A stretch of 64,000 bases of DNA from Symsagittifera roscoffensis (GCF_963678635.1 NC_087067.1:23319547-23383546), one strand, 5' to 3'. Shown: positions 19,676 through 31,360, counted from the stretch's first letter. Translations and numbers: made by a program. The notes: generated from the sequence alone by a model not told the origin.

Positions 19676-20840
19676 CTTCAATTTAATTTCTCTTTACCAA
19701 GAAAAACTTTTTCTCAGCCATTAAGGTCTATTTCAATTTTTTTTTTCAAGAAAAGCTAACTGTTGCTATTAAATAGATAGCAGCAATCTCAATTGGTAGT
19801 AAGGCTTTGACTCATGAAAAAGGCTTGCTGAAGTTACAACTAAAATCAAATTTTCCCTACTTTTGTGAAATATGATATTATCTGAATTGATAACTACACG
19901 GAAATGACTGAGAAACATTTGAAAAAGTTATCTAGAATAGCGTATAAGGGTCATGCTTCTAGCATACTTTACCCCTGAGTATCTCAGTATGTCAAAAAAT
20001 GTTATTTGGATCATAATTTTATACATTTATTTGGGAAAAAGTGGCAAATTTTCTGTTCGCCACTGCAGATGCCAATATATTCGATAGCTCAAATATTGTA
20101 CTTATGTATGCGCTTTTATAGTCGACTGTTAATACTTTTTTTTGTTGTAAAATGCTAACAAAGATCAAAGATATTTACTCAAGAAGTAACATGTGTTGCA
20201 TAAAACCTGGCAGGTCAAGGCTAGAAAATTTTTATTGCTTTCATAAAAGTTTATTGCTTTTTCATAAAACAAGCATTTTAAAACTCTGAGCGTGTGTATG
20301 CAGTTTTTGAATACAGTGAGAGCCGGACAGTCGACTCTCAAAAAAGATTTTTTTTCGTATCACGGTAATTTAGATGTACACTTTAGAAGTACAATATGTT
20401 CCACAGTACTTTCATGTATTAAGACAACAATAGGAGAAGTTTATTGATTTTACATTTCATTCCAGTAATAAAAAGATAGAGGGATTTTTCTTGCAGTTTT
20501 GTTTTTCGTTCCGCGTGTTTTGTCAGTTTGAATCAAACTCCGCCTCTGAATAAAGGAAAAAAAAACATTTTTGAGAATCCTTTGATCTCAATTGCATGAC
20601 TTCATCTCTGCGAAGTTTTTTTCAACTAATTTTGCAAAGTTGAATCAAATCAACATTGAAAGTTGCCTTAGAAACAACAGAAAATCCGGTAACATATGTT
20701 GTTTTAATTTCGTCGGAGAAGCTTACAATATATATTCGAAGTCCAAAGTTTATTTGCTGTTCAGTAGGAAAAAGTATACTTTTTAGAATAACATCACAAT
20801 TAGCTGGCAGAAATTTCAGAAAAGAATTGATAGTTAACGA
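19676..20840. other. AT-rich sequence, no recognised gene
   Basis: I see only short frames and homopolymer-rich DNA here. No repeat relationship was noted. Confidence 0.4.
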
Positions 20841-21235
20841 GACAGTTCGTATCAGGGCACAGCCCTGAAACCACCAGCTGCCTATCACGGTCTTTAGAGC
20901 AGTGTTTGTTTTAATAACAATGATGAATTTTTCAGAAACTGGAAAAAATTTCAATAGCCCGCCTCAGCTTAGAACGATTTCTGTGACGGATTGAATCTTA
21001 ACTTATGCTTTCATAGCACAAAAGGTGCCTGTTAATAGTACCAAATTGAACACTTTTACAATCCCTTAATTTTTAAGAGACGATGATCACAGGTTGAATG
21101 TCAGTTTAATTTGAGCTCAGGACAAACGTGCATTTAGAAAAATATTTAAAAAGTTCCGTCAAAAGATGGTAGCTAAAAAGGCGAAATATGGCTAGATGAA
21201 AAAAACGCTGGGAGTACAAAAAGTACGTTATTCTC
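20841..21235 (+). mobile_element. Ancient copy of the Helitron-like element
   Basis: It begins GTTCGTATCAGGGCACAGCCCTGAAAC, preserving the terminal hairpin with one loop change. Then follow CTGCCTATC with AGAGCAGTG, AACGATTTCTGTGACGGATTGAATCTTAACTTATGC, GATGATCACAGGTTGAA, CCGTCAAAAGATGG and GGCGAAATATGGCTAG. All are diverged versions of the younger family consensus in the same order. Confidence 0.7.
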
Positions 21236-22942
21236 TCCAAAAAGTGGATTAACAAGGAAATGTTCATGAAAAAACCATTCAATTCCTGACCTTGAGCCTG
21301 TACGAGTTGGGTTGTTTTTCAAAACGAATTCCCATTTATTTGTATAAGAAAGTGTGAAAAAAATTACAAAAAAATGGCTCCAAATATTTATAAACTCTGG
21401 CCAAATTATCGGAACAGAAAAAAAGCGTAAGCTTTTTGCTCGTTATAGTTGAAATAACCACGCTAAAAAATTTTAGACCCCACTCAATTTTTCTGCTCTG
21501 AGATTTTATGAAAAAAATTGATTATAACCCATTTTGGTTTTGAAAATAGGTTATTATTATTGCGTATAATTATAGTTTGGGCCCACGGAACCCTAAGCGT
21601 TTTTTGTGAAATTTTAAATAACTATAACCCATATAAAATCAATTATACTGGTTGATAATCGGGGTAATTTTTTTTTAAATTCTTTGCAAATTAGAAGCTT
21701 TTTCTCCTTACACAACATGCTTGATATTTTAACCTATTTAGTTTTTGTAAAATAACGTTTTGAACACCTTTTCTTATTTTCAACAACCAAACTGAACACC
21801 CCACTCATTAACAGTTTTGTAAAATTTAGCTTTGCTTTGTACTCCTTAATTTTCAAATGCTGTCATTTGCTCTCATCAATAAAAATTCAGCAAATCTTAA
21901 ATAGTTTCACAGTAGAAAAATGCTTTCTTAGAAAGAAAAGAGGAACATAGTTGAGGGAGCGTTGATCAAATATGATCCCAAATTGGAGAGCATTGGGTCG
22001 TTCGGACCCGAAAAACAAATGAACAACGTCTCAAATTATTACTTTCAACACTGCAAACAATTATCAAATAACTTCTACAACTGTGTATTCATTTGAAATC
22101 TAAAAGTTTTTTTACAAAGGTTGCTATCTTTTAACATCTTTGCATTTTCAATTAAATACGGAGGATACTGATTTGTATCAAACAAAAGGATACGTTAAAA
22201 AATAAGAAGCTCACAAAACAAGTCGAAAAAAGAACAAAAAAAACGCAAATTGGATCCAGAAGAGATGCCACCAATAATTGAAGCATAAATCGAACGAAAT
22301 ATTCACGTATGACAAAGCCCTGAACGGCGCCAAAATTATTTAAGTTTAAAAAATCTACAGCAATGAAAAAAATAACAAATAAAAAATAATTATCTTATCC
22401 CAAAAATTGTACTTTAAGAAATAAACTCACTCGTTTCGAAGTGTTTTATGCCACAAATAAAGAAAAATTTTACTTTTTTCTAAAACAATTTAGTTTTTGT
22501 AAAAACAATTTCAATCACCTTTTGACACGTTTTCTTATTTTCAACAAACAAACTGAACACCCCACCCTTACTTGCATTCCTTCCACTCTTATCCCTTGTT
22601 CATTTTCCCCATACCTACGCCCATCCCAACCCCGACAATTAAACCAAAATTGGTCGGGAAGTAAAAGTAATTGAAAAAATAAAGTAAGAATGGTGGGAGT
22701 GAAAATAGTGTATATGAGAGATACACCCAATTGAAAAATAACATGATATCTAACACAAATGAGGTGGGTAAAAGAAAAAGAGCCACCTTGGAACGAAAAT
22801 AGTAAAAACAATTAGAAAACAATACAACACTTTTTTAAAACAAGCCAAAGGTACATATCAATTCAACGATTGCAAAGTTCAGATTTTGAATATAATCGAA
22901 AAGCTTTTTTGGCATTTCCTCGCTCGTACTTACTAAAGATAA
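21236..22942. repeat. AT-rich DNA with a diverged short duplication
   Basis: A phrase containing TTTAGTTTTTGTAAAA, CACCTTTT, CTTATTTTCAACAA and CAAACTGAACACCCCAC occurs at 21,735-21,815 and again at 22,486-22,572. No gene is supported. Open frames of 77-98 codons at 22,441-22,822 on both strands overlap one another and show only biased composition. Confidence 0.5.
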
Positions 22943-23566
22943 CAAGACTGCTCGTATCAGGGCGAAGCCCTGAATGTTCCGACTGCCTTTTAAGGTTTAT
23001 GGAGCAGTAATGACATGAAAAAAATAAATTGAATTAAAATAAAACGAATTTTTTTTCTCTGAAATTTGAAGATTTTTTTATGAAAATCATCCCCCCACAC
23101 GCCATATAAAGTACAAAAGGATAAATTTCGCTCCTTGTAACAAACAAATTATGACAAATAAGCTTCTTTTAACCAATTTGGAACGATTTTTAAGACGGAT
23201 TAAATCTCCGCTTACGCGTTAATAGCTCGAATTTTATCGCGCGTTAATTGTCCAAAATTGGTCAAAATGGCCAAAATGGCAATCTTTAAACCCTCATAAC
23301 TTTACGCAAAATGATCACAGGTGAAATATCTTTTCAAATTTAAGCTCAGGACAACGATGGCTTTCGAATTATATTTAAAAAAATCCGTGAAAAATGGCTA
23401 GTTGAAAAGTCGAAATTTGTCTGAAGAAAAAAAAATCACCCCGAGCAAAAATATTCCGTTACTTTCGTATCGAAAGTCGGAACAAAAACCCACCCCGAGC
23501 ACAAATATTCCGTTACTTTCGTATCGAAAGTCGGAACAATTACTTTCGTATCGAAAGTCGGAACAA
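22943..23566 (+). mobile_element. Helitron-like non-autonomous element, copy 1 (with tripled terminus)
   Basis: The element starts CAAGACTGCTCG with hairpin CAGGGC-GAA-GCCCTG and runs through a conserved core (CATCCCCCCACACGCCATATA, AGACGGATTAAATCTCCGC, GCGCGTTAATTG). It ends in palindrome ACTTTCG-TAT-CGAAAGT then CGGAACAA. Here the terminal segment is repeated: ends fall at 23,485, 23,539 and 23,566, giving two 54-bp units and one 27-bp unit. Read on the minus strand, the element is preceded by A and followed by T. Confidence 0.9.
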
Positions 23567-24118
23567 TAAAATAATCGTTTATACCCCATCACATTCCATT
23601 ATAATCAATTATAATCCATTATCATCTACTAAAATTGATTAAAATGAATTGATTTATTTCTCCTTTGTGTTTTATTACTGATCAGAGTCAGAGTTAATTA
23701 TTTAAAAATGTATGGAGGCAGACAATGAAAGTCCATTGTAATTGATACACATTATGATGCGAGATATACTAATATCAAATGATATAGATTAATGCGATAC
23801 TAAAAACTGTTCGAATTCTTTAAAATTATCTTGATCTCTACCCTTTGTTGAACTGGGATTGTTCTAGTGGATATCGAACAAAAATTAGAGTGACTTAAGT
23901 TGGATCGATTTTATAACTTATACGATTCGTAATTGATTTGTTAGCTACTTTCAATTTTTCATACCTAAAAATGTTTTTTTTTGGTACTGAGGAAGCTTTA
24001 TTGGAAATCAAACACAACTGAGAATGAGTTGACAGTGATAAACTTTTCATCCGATTTGATCTTCATTCGTAACTATGTAGTTTTGATCATAATAAAACCG
24101 GTTTTGTTGACACTGGGA
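23567..24118. other. Spacer between repeat copies
   Basis: This is AT-rich unique sequence with no coding or repeat feature noted, apart from short TTATAATCC/ATTATAATCA phrases near 23,595-23,640. Confidence 0.4.
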
Positions 24119-24620
24119 TTGTTGGTCCGACTTTCGATACGAAAGTAACGGAATATTTGTGCTCGGGGTGGGTTTTTTTTTCTTCAGACAAATTTCGACT
24201 TTTTAACTAGCCATTTTTGACGGAATTTTTTTTATATCTTTCAAAAGCTATTGTTGTTCTGAGCTTAAATTTGAAAAATTATTTCACCTGTAATAATTTT
24301 TTGTAAAGTTATGGGGGTTTAAAGATTGCCATTTTGGCCATTCTGACCAATTTGGGACAATCAACGCGCGATATACTTCGCGCTATTAACGCGTAAGCGG
24401 AGATTTAATCCGTCTTAGAAATCGTTCCAAATTCGTTTAAAAAAAGCTTATTTGCCATAATTGATTTGTTACAAGGAACGAAATCTATCCTTTTGTACTG
24501 TATGTGGCGTGTGGGGGGATGATTTTCATAAAAAAATTTCAAATTTTAGAGAAAAAAAATTTCATTTTATTTTGTTTCATTTATTTTTTCTATGTTATTA
24601 CTGCTCCATAAACCTTCAAA
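24119..24620 (-). mobile_element. Helitron-like element, copy 2 (truncated at hairpin end)
   Basis: It begins A|TTGTTGGTCCGAC with palindrome ACTTTCG-ATA-CGAAAGT and carries the family core. It stops within CTGCTCCATAAACCTT near 24,620, before the CAGGGC hairpin. Sequence after that is unrelated. Confidence 0.88.
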
Positions 24621-24753
24621 ACAACAGAAGCTTGAATGATTAAGACGGTTATTAACTAAAATCACCAAACCGATTGATAATAGTTACAACTTGGGACCAC
24701 GAATCTATTAGAATGCATTCTTTGCAGTGAAATAAAATCGATTAAAAACCATA

Positions 24754-25285
24754 CAAGACTGCTCGTATCAGGGCAAAGCCCTGAATGTTCCGACTGCCTT
24801 TTAAGGTTTTATGGAGCAGTAATAACATCAAAAAATTAAATGTAATAAAATAAAATGAAAAAATTTTTTTTCTGAAATTTGAAAATTTTTATGAAAATCA
24901 TCCCCCCACACGCCATATAAAATACAAAAAGATAAATTTAGCTCCTTGTAACAAATCAATTATGGCAAATAAGCTTCTTTCAACCAATTTGGAACGATTT
25001 TAAGACGGATTAAATCTCCCCTTACGCGTTAATAGCGCGAAATATATCGCGCGTTAATTGTCCCAAATTGGCCACAATGGCAAAATTTAAACCCCCATAA
25101 CTTTACGAAAAATGATCACAGGTGAAATATCTTTCAAATTTGTGGTCAAGGTAACAATAGCTTTCGAATGATATAAAAAACACCCGTCAAAAATGGCCAG
25201 TTAAAAAGTCGAAATTTGTCTGAAGAAAAAAAAACCCACACCGAGCACAAATATTCCGTTACTTTCGTATCGAAAGTCGGAACAA
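24754..25285 (+). mobile_element. Helitron-like element, copy 3 (532 bp)
   Basis: A full-length copy from CAAGACTGCTCG to CGGAACAA, with both the CAGGGC hairpin and the ACTTTCG palindrome. On its minus strand the flanks are A at the left and T at the right, with no duplicated target sequence. Confidence 0.92.
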
Positions 25286-25686
25286 TGAAATCTGCTCTTG
25301 AAGAGCGCATATTTAAACATATAAATGATTATTAGCAAAAAAAATTTTACCGAGTGTCCATAAAACGAAACAGTGTCCCTCTATTTATAGGGCTAAGTGA
25401 CAAAAACATTATACAAACATCTTTATACGAAATTTTTTTTTGTTGTTGTTGGTATTTTTGTTCAGAGTTTCTAGCAGTATTTTACTTGTTGTTAATTTTT
25501 TTTATCTGTCTTTCCGAGTTGAGAAAAAACGGTAGTCATTCAAAACTGTGGAACTAGCATTTCACGCAACCAGAAAGTTGTCTGATAACTCTAGAAGTAA
25601 CATTTTTCGAAGACAGTAAATGTTTGACTAACCTTTTTGTTGCATGAAATTGCGTGACTAGCATTTTCTTCTGATATGAAAGATAA
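25286..25686. other. Spacer between repeat copies
   Basis: There is a 67-codon hydrophobic frame (25,354-25,557) with strong T-rich bias and no recognisable family. I do not call it a gene. Confidence 0.4.
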
Positions 25687-26229
25687 CAAGATTGCTCGTA
25701 TCAAGGCGAAGCCGTGATTGTTCCGCCTGCCTTTTAAGGTTTATGGAGCAGTAATAACATAAATATCATTAACAAATTAAATGTAAAAATAATAAAAAAA
25801 AATTTTCCTAAAATTTGAAATTTTTTTTTCCATGAAAATCATCCCCCCACACGCCATATAAACTACAAAAGAATAGATTGCGCTCCTTGTAAAAAATCAC
25901 TTATGGCAAATAAGCTTCTTTCAACCAATTTGGAACGATTTCTAAGACGGATTAAATCTCCGCTTACGCGTTAATAGCGCAAAATATATCGCGCGTTAAT
26001 TGTCCCAAATTAGCTAAAATGGTCATCTTTAAACCCTCATAACTTTACAAAAAATAATCATAGGTGAAATATCGTTTCAAAATCAAGCTCAGGACAACAA
26101 TACCTTTTGAATGATAAAAAAAAATTCCGTCAAAAATGGCTAGTTAAAAAGTCGAAATTTGTCTGAAGAAAAAAAAAACCCACCGCGAGCACAAATATTC
26201 CGTTACTTTCGCATCGAAAGTCGGAACAA
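25687..26229 (+). mobile_element. Helitron-like element, copy 4 (543 bp)
   Basis: Full-length family copy. It starts CAAGATTGCTCG and has a hairpin with one substitution (CAAGGCGAAGCCGTG). It ends with a palindrome bearing a change (TTTCGCATCGAAAGT) and CGGAACAA. Flanks on its minus strand are A and T. Confidence 0.9.
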
Positions 26230-27287
26230 TAACTAGTTTTTGAGTTTCGCGTTCTGTTCTCGTTTCCAATTCGCAATGCAATAGCCAAAGATTTTCTGAA
26301 ATGAGAAAACGAAGAGGTTGAGTGGCAAGAATCCAATAGATAAACTGCAATTGGATCTTTGTCATTTGAATTAACGTTCTAACTTCACTAATAGTTATAT
26401 CAAAATTTCTAATGGTTCGTGAACGACTAAAAAGCTTCGGTTTCGAAAGTTGAGTGTTTGTAAACCGCGGCCTGTTTTTGCGAAATTGTAGAAAAAAATG
26501 TTTTGGAAAATGTATATTTGTGTTTATATCCCAATTGTGGATTCGTTAGAAAAATGCTACTCACACAGTTTTCATTGTATGACTAGCGTTTTCTTTGTGT
26601 GGAGATGAACAATTACTCGCTAACCAATTCACGCGATGCGAAGATTTCTGAAAATAAGTCTCAACTGTAAAGTATCAGAAAAAATTCATGCAGTTTATAT
26701 TACGAAAATGGCTGTAAAATGGATTAATAACCCAAACCCATACCGTCCATTTATAGAAACTTTGCTTAATGTAGAACGTTGCAAAAACCTAAACTGAGAT
26801 GCTGGTACAATTTGAAAAAAAAATTTATCATACTTTTCCTTAAAGACCGACATTACGATAAATTGTCGGTAAAAAAAAAAGATTCCCATAGCTCGACATT
26901 TATTTAGAAAAAAACATAGGGCAATATTTTTTGCATAAGAAGCAGTGGATTTGAGGTTGAAACCTTAGAACTTGTAAGGACTTGGAAAATTTTGGAACTG
27001 AATAAGCATCAAATATTAAAAACTTAGGTCAAATTTCCGCATCAATTTGAAAAATTCGACATTATTGTCGATCAATTTTATCAAAGTGTAAAACGATTTT
27101 CGAACTTGTGGAAAAAAATTGAGATTTATTCTAGTTCATCATTGATACTCTTTTGTTAATTGTACTTTTTAGCTCTACGAACTTCCGACGAGAAAACCTT
27201 GTGTACATATCTGATGCAGAGGTTCATATAAATTAACCAAACAAATTAAACATGAGAAATGAACAAACCATTTACTTGTAATCTACT
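26230..27287. other. AT-rich spacer
   Basis: No gene, RNA or repeat is supported. Short frames only. Confidence 0.4.
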
Positions 27288-27393
27288 GACTTAAGATCCT
27301 AAATATTTATTTAGTTATGTCTATATCTGACTAATCTTTTGTTAGGAATAATCAAGTAATATACAGGTTGTGACTTAAGATCCTAAATATTTA
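27288..27393. repeat. Paralogous empty insertion site next to copy 5
   Basis: GACTTAAGATCCTAAATATTTAT occurs at 27,288 and again at 27,371. AGTTATGTCTATATCTGAC with TAATATACAGGTT follows the first occurrence directly (27,312-27,369). After the second occurrence the same text appears only beyond copy 5 (27,938-27,997). The first occurrence is therefore the uninterrupted form of the site into which copy 5 inserted. Confidence 0.85.
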
Positions 27394-27937
27394 TTGTTCG
27401 GACTTTCGATACGAAAGTAACGGAATATTTGTGCTCGGGGTGGGTTTTTTTTTCTTCAGACAAATTTCGACTTTTTAACTAGCCATTTTTGACGGATTTT
27501 TTTTATATCATTCAAAAGGTATTGTTGTCCTGAGCCTCAATTTCAAAAAATATTTCACCTGTGATCATTTTTCGTAAAGTTATGAGGGTTTAAAGATTGC
27601 CATTTTGGCCATTTTGACCAATTATGGACAATTAACGCGCGATATAATTCGCGCTATTACCGCGTAAGCGGAGATTTATTCCGTCTTATAAATCGTTCCA
27701 AATTAGTTGAACAAAGCTTATTTGCCATAATTGATTTGTTACAAGGAACGAAATCTCTCTTTTTGTACTTTAAATGGCGTGTGGGGGGATGATTTTATAA
27801 AAAAATTTCAAATTTTAGAAAAAAAATTTTTCATTTTTTTTTACTTAATTTAATTTTTTTATGTTTTTACTGCTGCTCCATAAACCTTAAAAGGCAGTCG
27901 GAACATTCAGGGCTTCGCCCTGATATGAGCAGTCATG
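27394..27937 (-). mobile_element. Helitron-like element, copy 5 (544 bp), with mapped insertion site
   Basis: The element runs from TTGTTCGGACTTTCG to GGCTTCGCCCTGATATGAGCAGTCATG. Compared with the empty site, insertion fell between A and T within ATTTATTTAG, with no target-site duplication. Both the palindrome and the hairpin are present. Confidence 0.93.
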
Positions 27938-28145
27938 TTTAGATATGTCTATATCTGACTAATATTTTGTTAGGAATAATTAAGTAATATACAGGTTGGT
28001 TAAGTAATTAGAGTAGACTTTGCGACATTGCATTGACTAATCTGTTTTAATTTTTGAGATCATATGGCTATTTGGCTCCATCGATATGACTTGATAAGCC
28101 TAATTCAGATGCCAGAAAACTAACTATTCAATGGCTCTTTTGTTA

Positions 28146-28634
28146 TTGTTCCGACTTTCGAAACGAAAGTAAAAGAATATTTGTGCTCGAAAATTTTTTT
28201 TTCTCCAGACAAATTTCGACTTTTTAACTAGCCATTTTAGACAAAAATTTTTTATATCACTCAAAAGGTTTTGTTGACTTGAGCTTAAATGTGAAATGAT
28301 ATTTTACCTGTGATCATTTTTCCTGAAGTTATGTGTTTTTAAAGATTGCCATTTTGGCCAATTTTGGACAATCATCGCGCGATATGATTCGCGCTATTAA
28401 TTCGTAAGCGGAGATTTAATCCGTCTTAGAAATTGTTCCAAATTTGTTAAAAGAAGCTTATTTGCCATAATTGATAAATATGTTATCCTAATTGATATCC
28501 TGTTGTACTTAATATGGCGTGTGGGGGGATGATTTTCCATTTTATTTTAATATATTTTTTATGTTATTACTGCTCCATAAGCCTTAAAAGGCAGTCGGAA
28601 CATTCAGGGCTTCGCCCTGATACGAGCAGTCTTG
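28146..28634 (-). mobile_element. Helitron-like element, copy 6 (489 bp)
   Basis: It starts TTGTTCCGACTTTCG with an imperfect palindrome (ACTTTCGAAACGAAAGT) and ends CAGGGCTTCGCCCTGATACGAGCAGTCTTG. Preceded by A and followed by T. Internal deletions make it shorter than the other copies. Confidence 0.9.
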
Positions 28635-29600
28635 TATTTTTTGTTTCGAAACCTAAAAGTAACAATTGAATGACGAGGAATGATATCGAACTCGATATGC
28701 TTTTTTGAGCGTACATTACATTGTAGTGTTCTTGCAATTGAGGAGCAAAATTTTGTTTTCGGCAGTCATTTAAACTTTAGCCTATTCCCATTAAGGAGCA
28801 AAAAGCTTCTTTTAATCTGTACAAATAATAATTCTGTAAACTTGAGTTCAGCTCCGAATGTTACTCATGCTAAAAGCTATGGTTTAGTAAAGAGAAGCAC
28901 TAAGTCACCACGCAAATGCTTGATTTAGGAACATCTTCATCTGATTAATGACATGAAATGAAAATCAAGGACACACCGTATATTTGTTTTGGAAACAATG
29001 TTGTAGATCTGATATGTCTAAAGTGCAGGCTACTTGAAAGATTTTTTTATTACATTACTTAAGGTTTTAAAAGAGCACTTTACATCAAGTCACGCTATTC
29101 AATTGGATTTGTTGAAATATTAGCCAACTCTTACATTTTTTTTGTTAAGCGTTATCGCCTCTGTGTTTCAGTATTGGAGTTTTTAAACTGTTAACTCTCG
29201 CATTGCTATTGAACAGTTAAAGCAATATTTTTTGTCAGAACTTTTTCAAGTTTGAATGAAAAAAAGGTAAGTAGCTATTTCAAGTTGTGCTAAATACTAC
29301 AAAAAAATGAGCATTAGAAAATACTAAAAGTCTTACGCTTCTTATAAAATTTTGGGAAACGGATTTTGAAGGTCATCATAAGATTAATCTTTTTGTGACA
29401 AATTACTATGTTTTCATCTGTCGGAGTGTTTCATATTTCAAAGTAACAACTGAAATCAAGACTTTCCAGAAAAAGCTATTTTCACCGCTGCTAAGTTAAA
29501 AAAAGGGTTGCTATCATGCACGGATAAGAAAAACGGCAGTTTCATGCACTTATATCGAGTTCATTAGGAATCCTAGTTATACGCAAACTTTTTTTATCTG
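28635..29600. other. AT-rich sequence, no recognised gene
   Basis: An 82-codon plus-strand frame (28,680-28,928) has no family similarity or exon boundaries. Nothing else is supported. Confidence 0.35.
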
Positions 29601-29615
29601 TCTCAGTTTTTTCAG

Positions 29616-29754
29616 CGTTATTCAACTCTCACTGGTCCATAATTGGAGAATGTTTCCGATTATTAGTTCCGTCAATTCTATTCCGAGAAACGAACTGCCA
29701 CAAAACGAAAAACCAGCCCATCGGTCGCAGAAGCAACGCATAGCAAAAAATAAG
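29616..29754 (+). CDS. Candidate exon of an unidentified host gene
   Basis: A TTTTTTCAG acceptor ends at 29,615 and an AAG|GTAAGA donor starts at 29,755. The 139-nt interval is open in one frame, containing ATG at 29,650 and then 35 codons rich in Arg, Lys and Gln, ending in QKQRIAKNK. It could be a first exon after a trans-splice site or an internal exon. A Helitron-like fragment begins 49 nt downstream, so the gene may be disrupted. Product unknown. Confidence 0.4.
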
Positions 29755-29802
29755 GTAAGAAAAACTTTTTCCTCCTAAAAATTCAGGTAACCATAGAATC
29801 AA

Positions 29803-29853
29803 CAAGACTGCTCGTAAATCAGGGCAAAACCCTGAATGTTCCGACTTCCCCTT
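29803..29853 (+). mobile_element. Fragment of Helitron-like element (hairpin end only)
   Basis: Contains CAAGACTGCTCGTA, a hairpin with changes (CAGGGCAAAACCCTG) and AATGTTCCGACTTCC, matching the hairpin end of the family. The core and palindrome are absent. Preceded by A on the plus strand, as in full copies. Confidence 0.8.
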
Positions 29854-30049
29854 AGCCGCTGTCGATTGTTTTTAAAACTTGAGTAGAATTAATATGTTCA
29901 TAATATAGTTGGCCTCAATTCAATTTTAAGCAATTACTAGTATGGATAGTTTGACACGCATAAGTAATTCGCGTATTAGAAGTATCAAAGCATTATTCGA
30001 GCAGCAAAGTTTAGACTACAGCTAGCTTACTCGCTTGGCAGTCGGAAAA

Positions 30050-31110
30050 TGTTGCCCAGAAAATTGCTGATAGTTGATGTTGGGACCATGTGTAGGCCTT
30101 CTCGTGGCGGTCTTGTATATGATCAACAAATATGCTGGTCTAGCTAACTGCACATTAAAAATACATATATACTGGCTTATTTTGCTATTTGCAAACTGTT
30201 TACATTTTGCAAGCAAAAAATCCGACAAAATTTATAACTTAAATCAAACTAGTTTTAGCTTGAAGGTAAGTGCTTGTTGTTTGTCAAGTGATTGCTCTGT
30301 TGCTATTTGAGGACTGTTGATTTAACTCAAGTAAGTTTGCTTACAGCTGATTTTCTACCAAAAATTTTTTGTGGCGAGTTTTTCGTCGTCAAAAAACTGC
30401 TGATTGAAGTAATTGAAGTTGGAACCGCGCATAAGCCTTCTTGTGGCGGGCGGTCCTGTGTATATACTGACTTATTTTGCTATTTGCAAGCGGTTTACAT
30501 TTTGCAAGCAAAAAATCGGACCAAAATTTATAACTTAAATCAAAATAGTTTTAGCTTGAAGGTAAGTGCTTGTTGTTTGTCAAGTAATTGCCCTGTTGCT
30601 GTTTGAGAACTATTGATTTAACTCAATCAAGTTTGCTTACAGCTGATTTTCTCCCAAAAATTTTTTGTGGCGAGTTTTTCGTCGTCAAAAAAACTGCTGA
30701 TTGAAGTAATTGAAGTTGGAACCGCGCATAAGCCTTCTTGTGGCGGGCGGTCCTGTGTATATACTGACTTATTTTGCTATTTGCAAGCGGTTTACATTTT
30801 GCAAGCAAAAAATCGGACCAAAATTTATAACTTAAATCAAAATAGTTTTAGCTTGAAGGTAAGTTCTTGTTGTTTGTCAAGTGATTGCTCTGTTGCTATT
30901 TGAGGACTGTTGATTTAACTCAAGTAAGTTTGCTTACAGCTGATTGCTTCCCAAAAAATTTTTGTGGCGAGTTTTTTGTCGTCAAAAAAACTGCTGATTG
31001 AAGTAATTGAATTTGGAACCGTGTGTAAGCCTTCTTGTGGCGGGCGATCCTGTGTATATACTGACTTATTTCTCTCATTGCAACTGTTCCACAGTTTTGC
31101 AAGCAATAAA
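30050..31110 (+). repeat. 297-bp tandem repeat with exon/intron-like structure
   Basis: GGAACCGCGCATAAGCC-type text recurs at 30,421, 30,718 and 31,015 (period 297), with a diverged first copy at 30,082. Each junction carries GAAG|GTAAGT followed 81 nt later by TTTGCTTACAG (candidate introns 30,266-30,346, 30,562-30,642 and 30,859-30,939). The intervals between them (30,347-30,561 and 30,643-30,858) are 215 and 216 nt and open in one frame, with SCGGRSCVYTDLFCYLQ-type content. Either this is a tandem array of duplicated exons or a satellite that happens to carry splice-like sites. Coding function is unproven. Confidence 0.75.
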
Positions 31111-31129
31111 GTCCGACAATGAAATCAAA

Positions 31130-31360
31130 TTCTTGGTGATATTTTGTTTGTGTTTGACTCTGTTTCGACGGACTCAACTTAATGTTTCGTCTTTGAGTTC
31201 GACTGTTCTGTAAACTTGTGTTCAACTTTATATTTAACTTTGTGTTCAACTTTATGTTTCGGTTATGTGTTTGACTTTATGCTTCGACTTTGGTTTTGAT
31301 GTTGTATTTCAACCGACTCGAATGAACTTAACGTTTCGACGATGAGTTAAATTATAGTGC
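31130..31360 (+). repeat. Degenerate short tandem repeat
   Basis: Phrases such as TTTGTGTTCAACTTTAT, TATGTTTCGGTTATGTG and TATGCTTCGACTTTGG recur roughly every 16-18 bp with many substitutions. The sequence has a T/G-rich plus strand and no coding value. Confidence 0.6.

Noticed and set aside
22441..22822. Overlapping 77-98-codon frames on both strands
   Set aside because: Composition-driven frames in a biased tract, with no splice context or family match.
22943..28634. Interpretation of the short elements as TIR-type MITEs
   Set aside because: The two ends are not inverted copies of each other and the empty site shows no target duplication.
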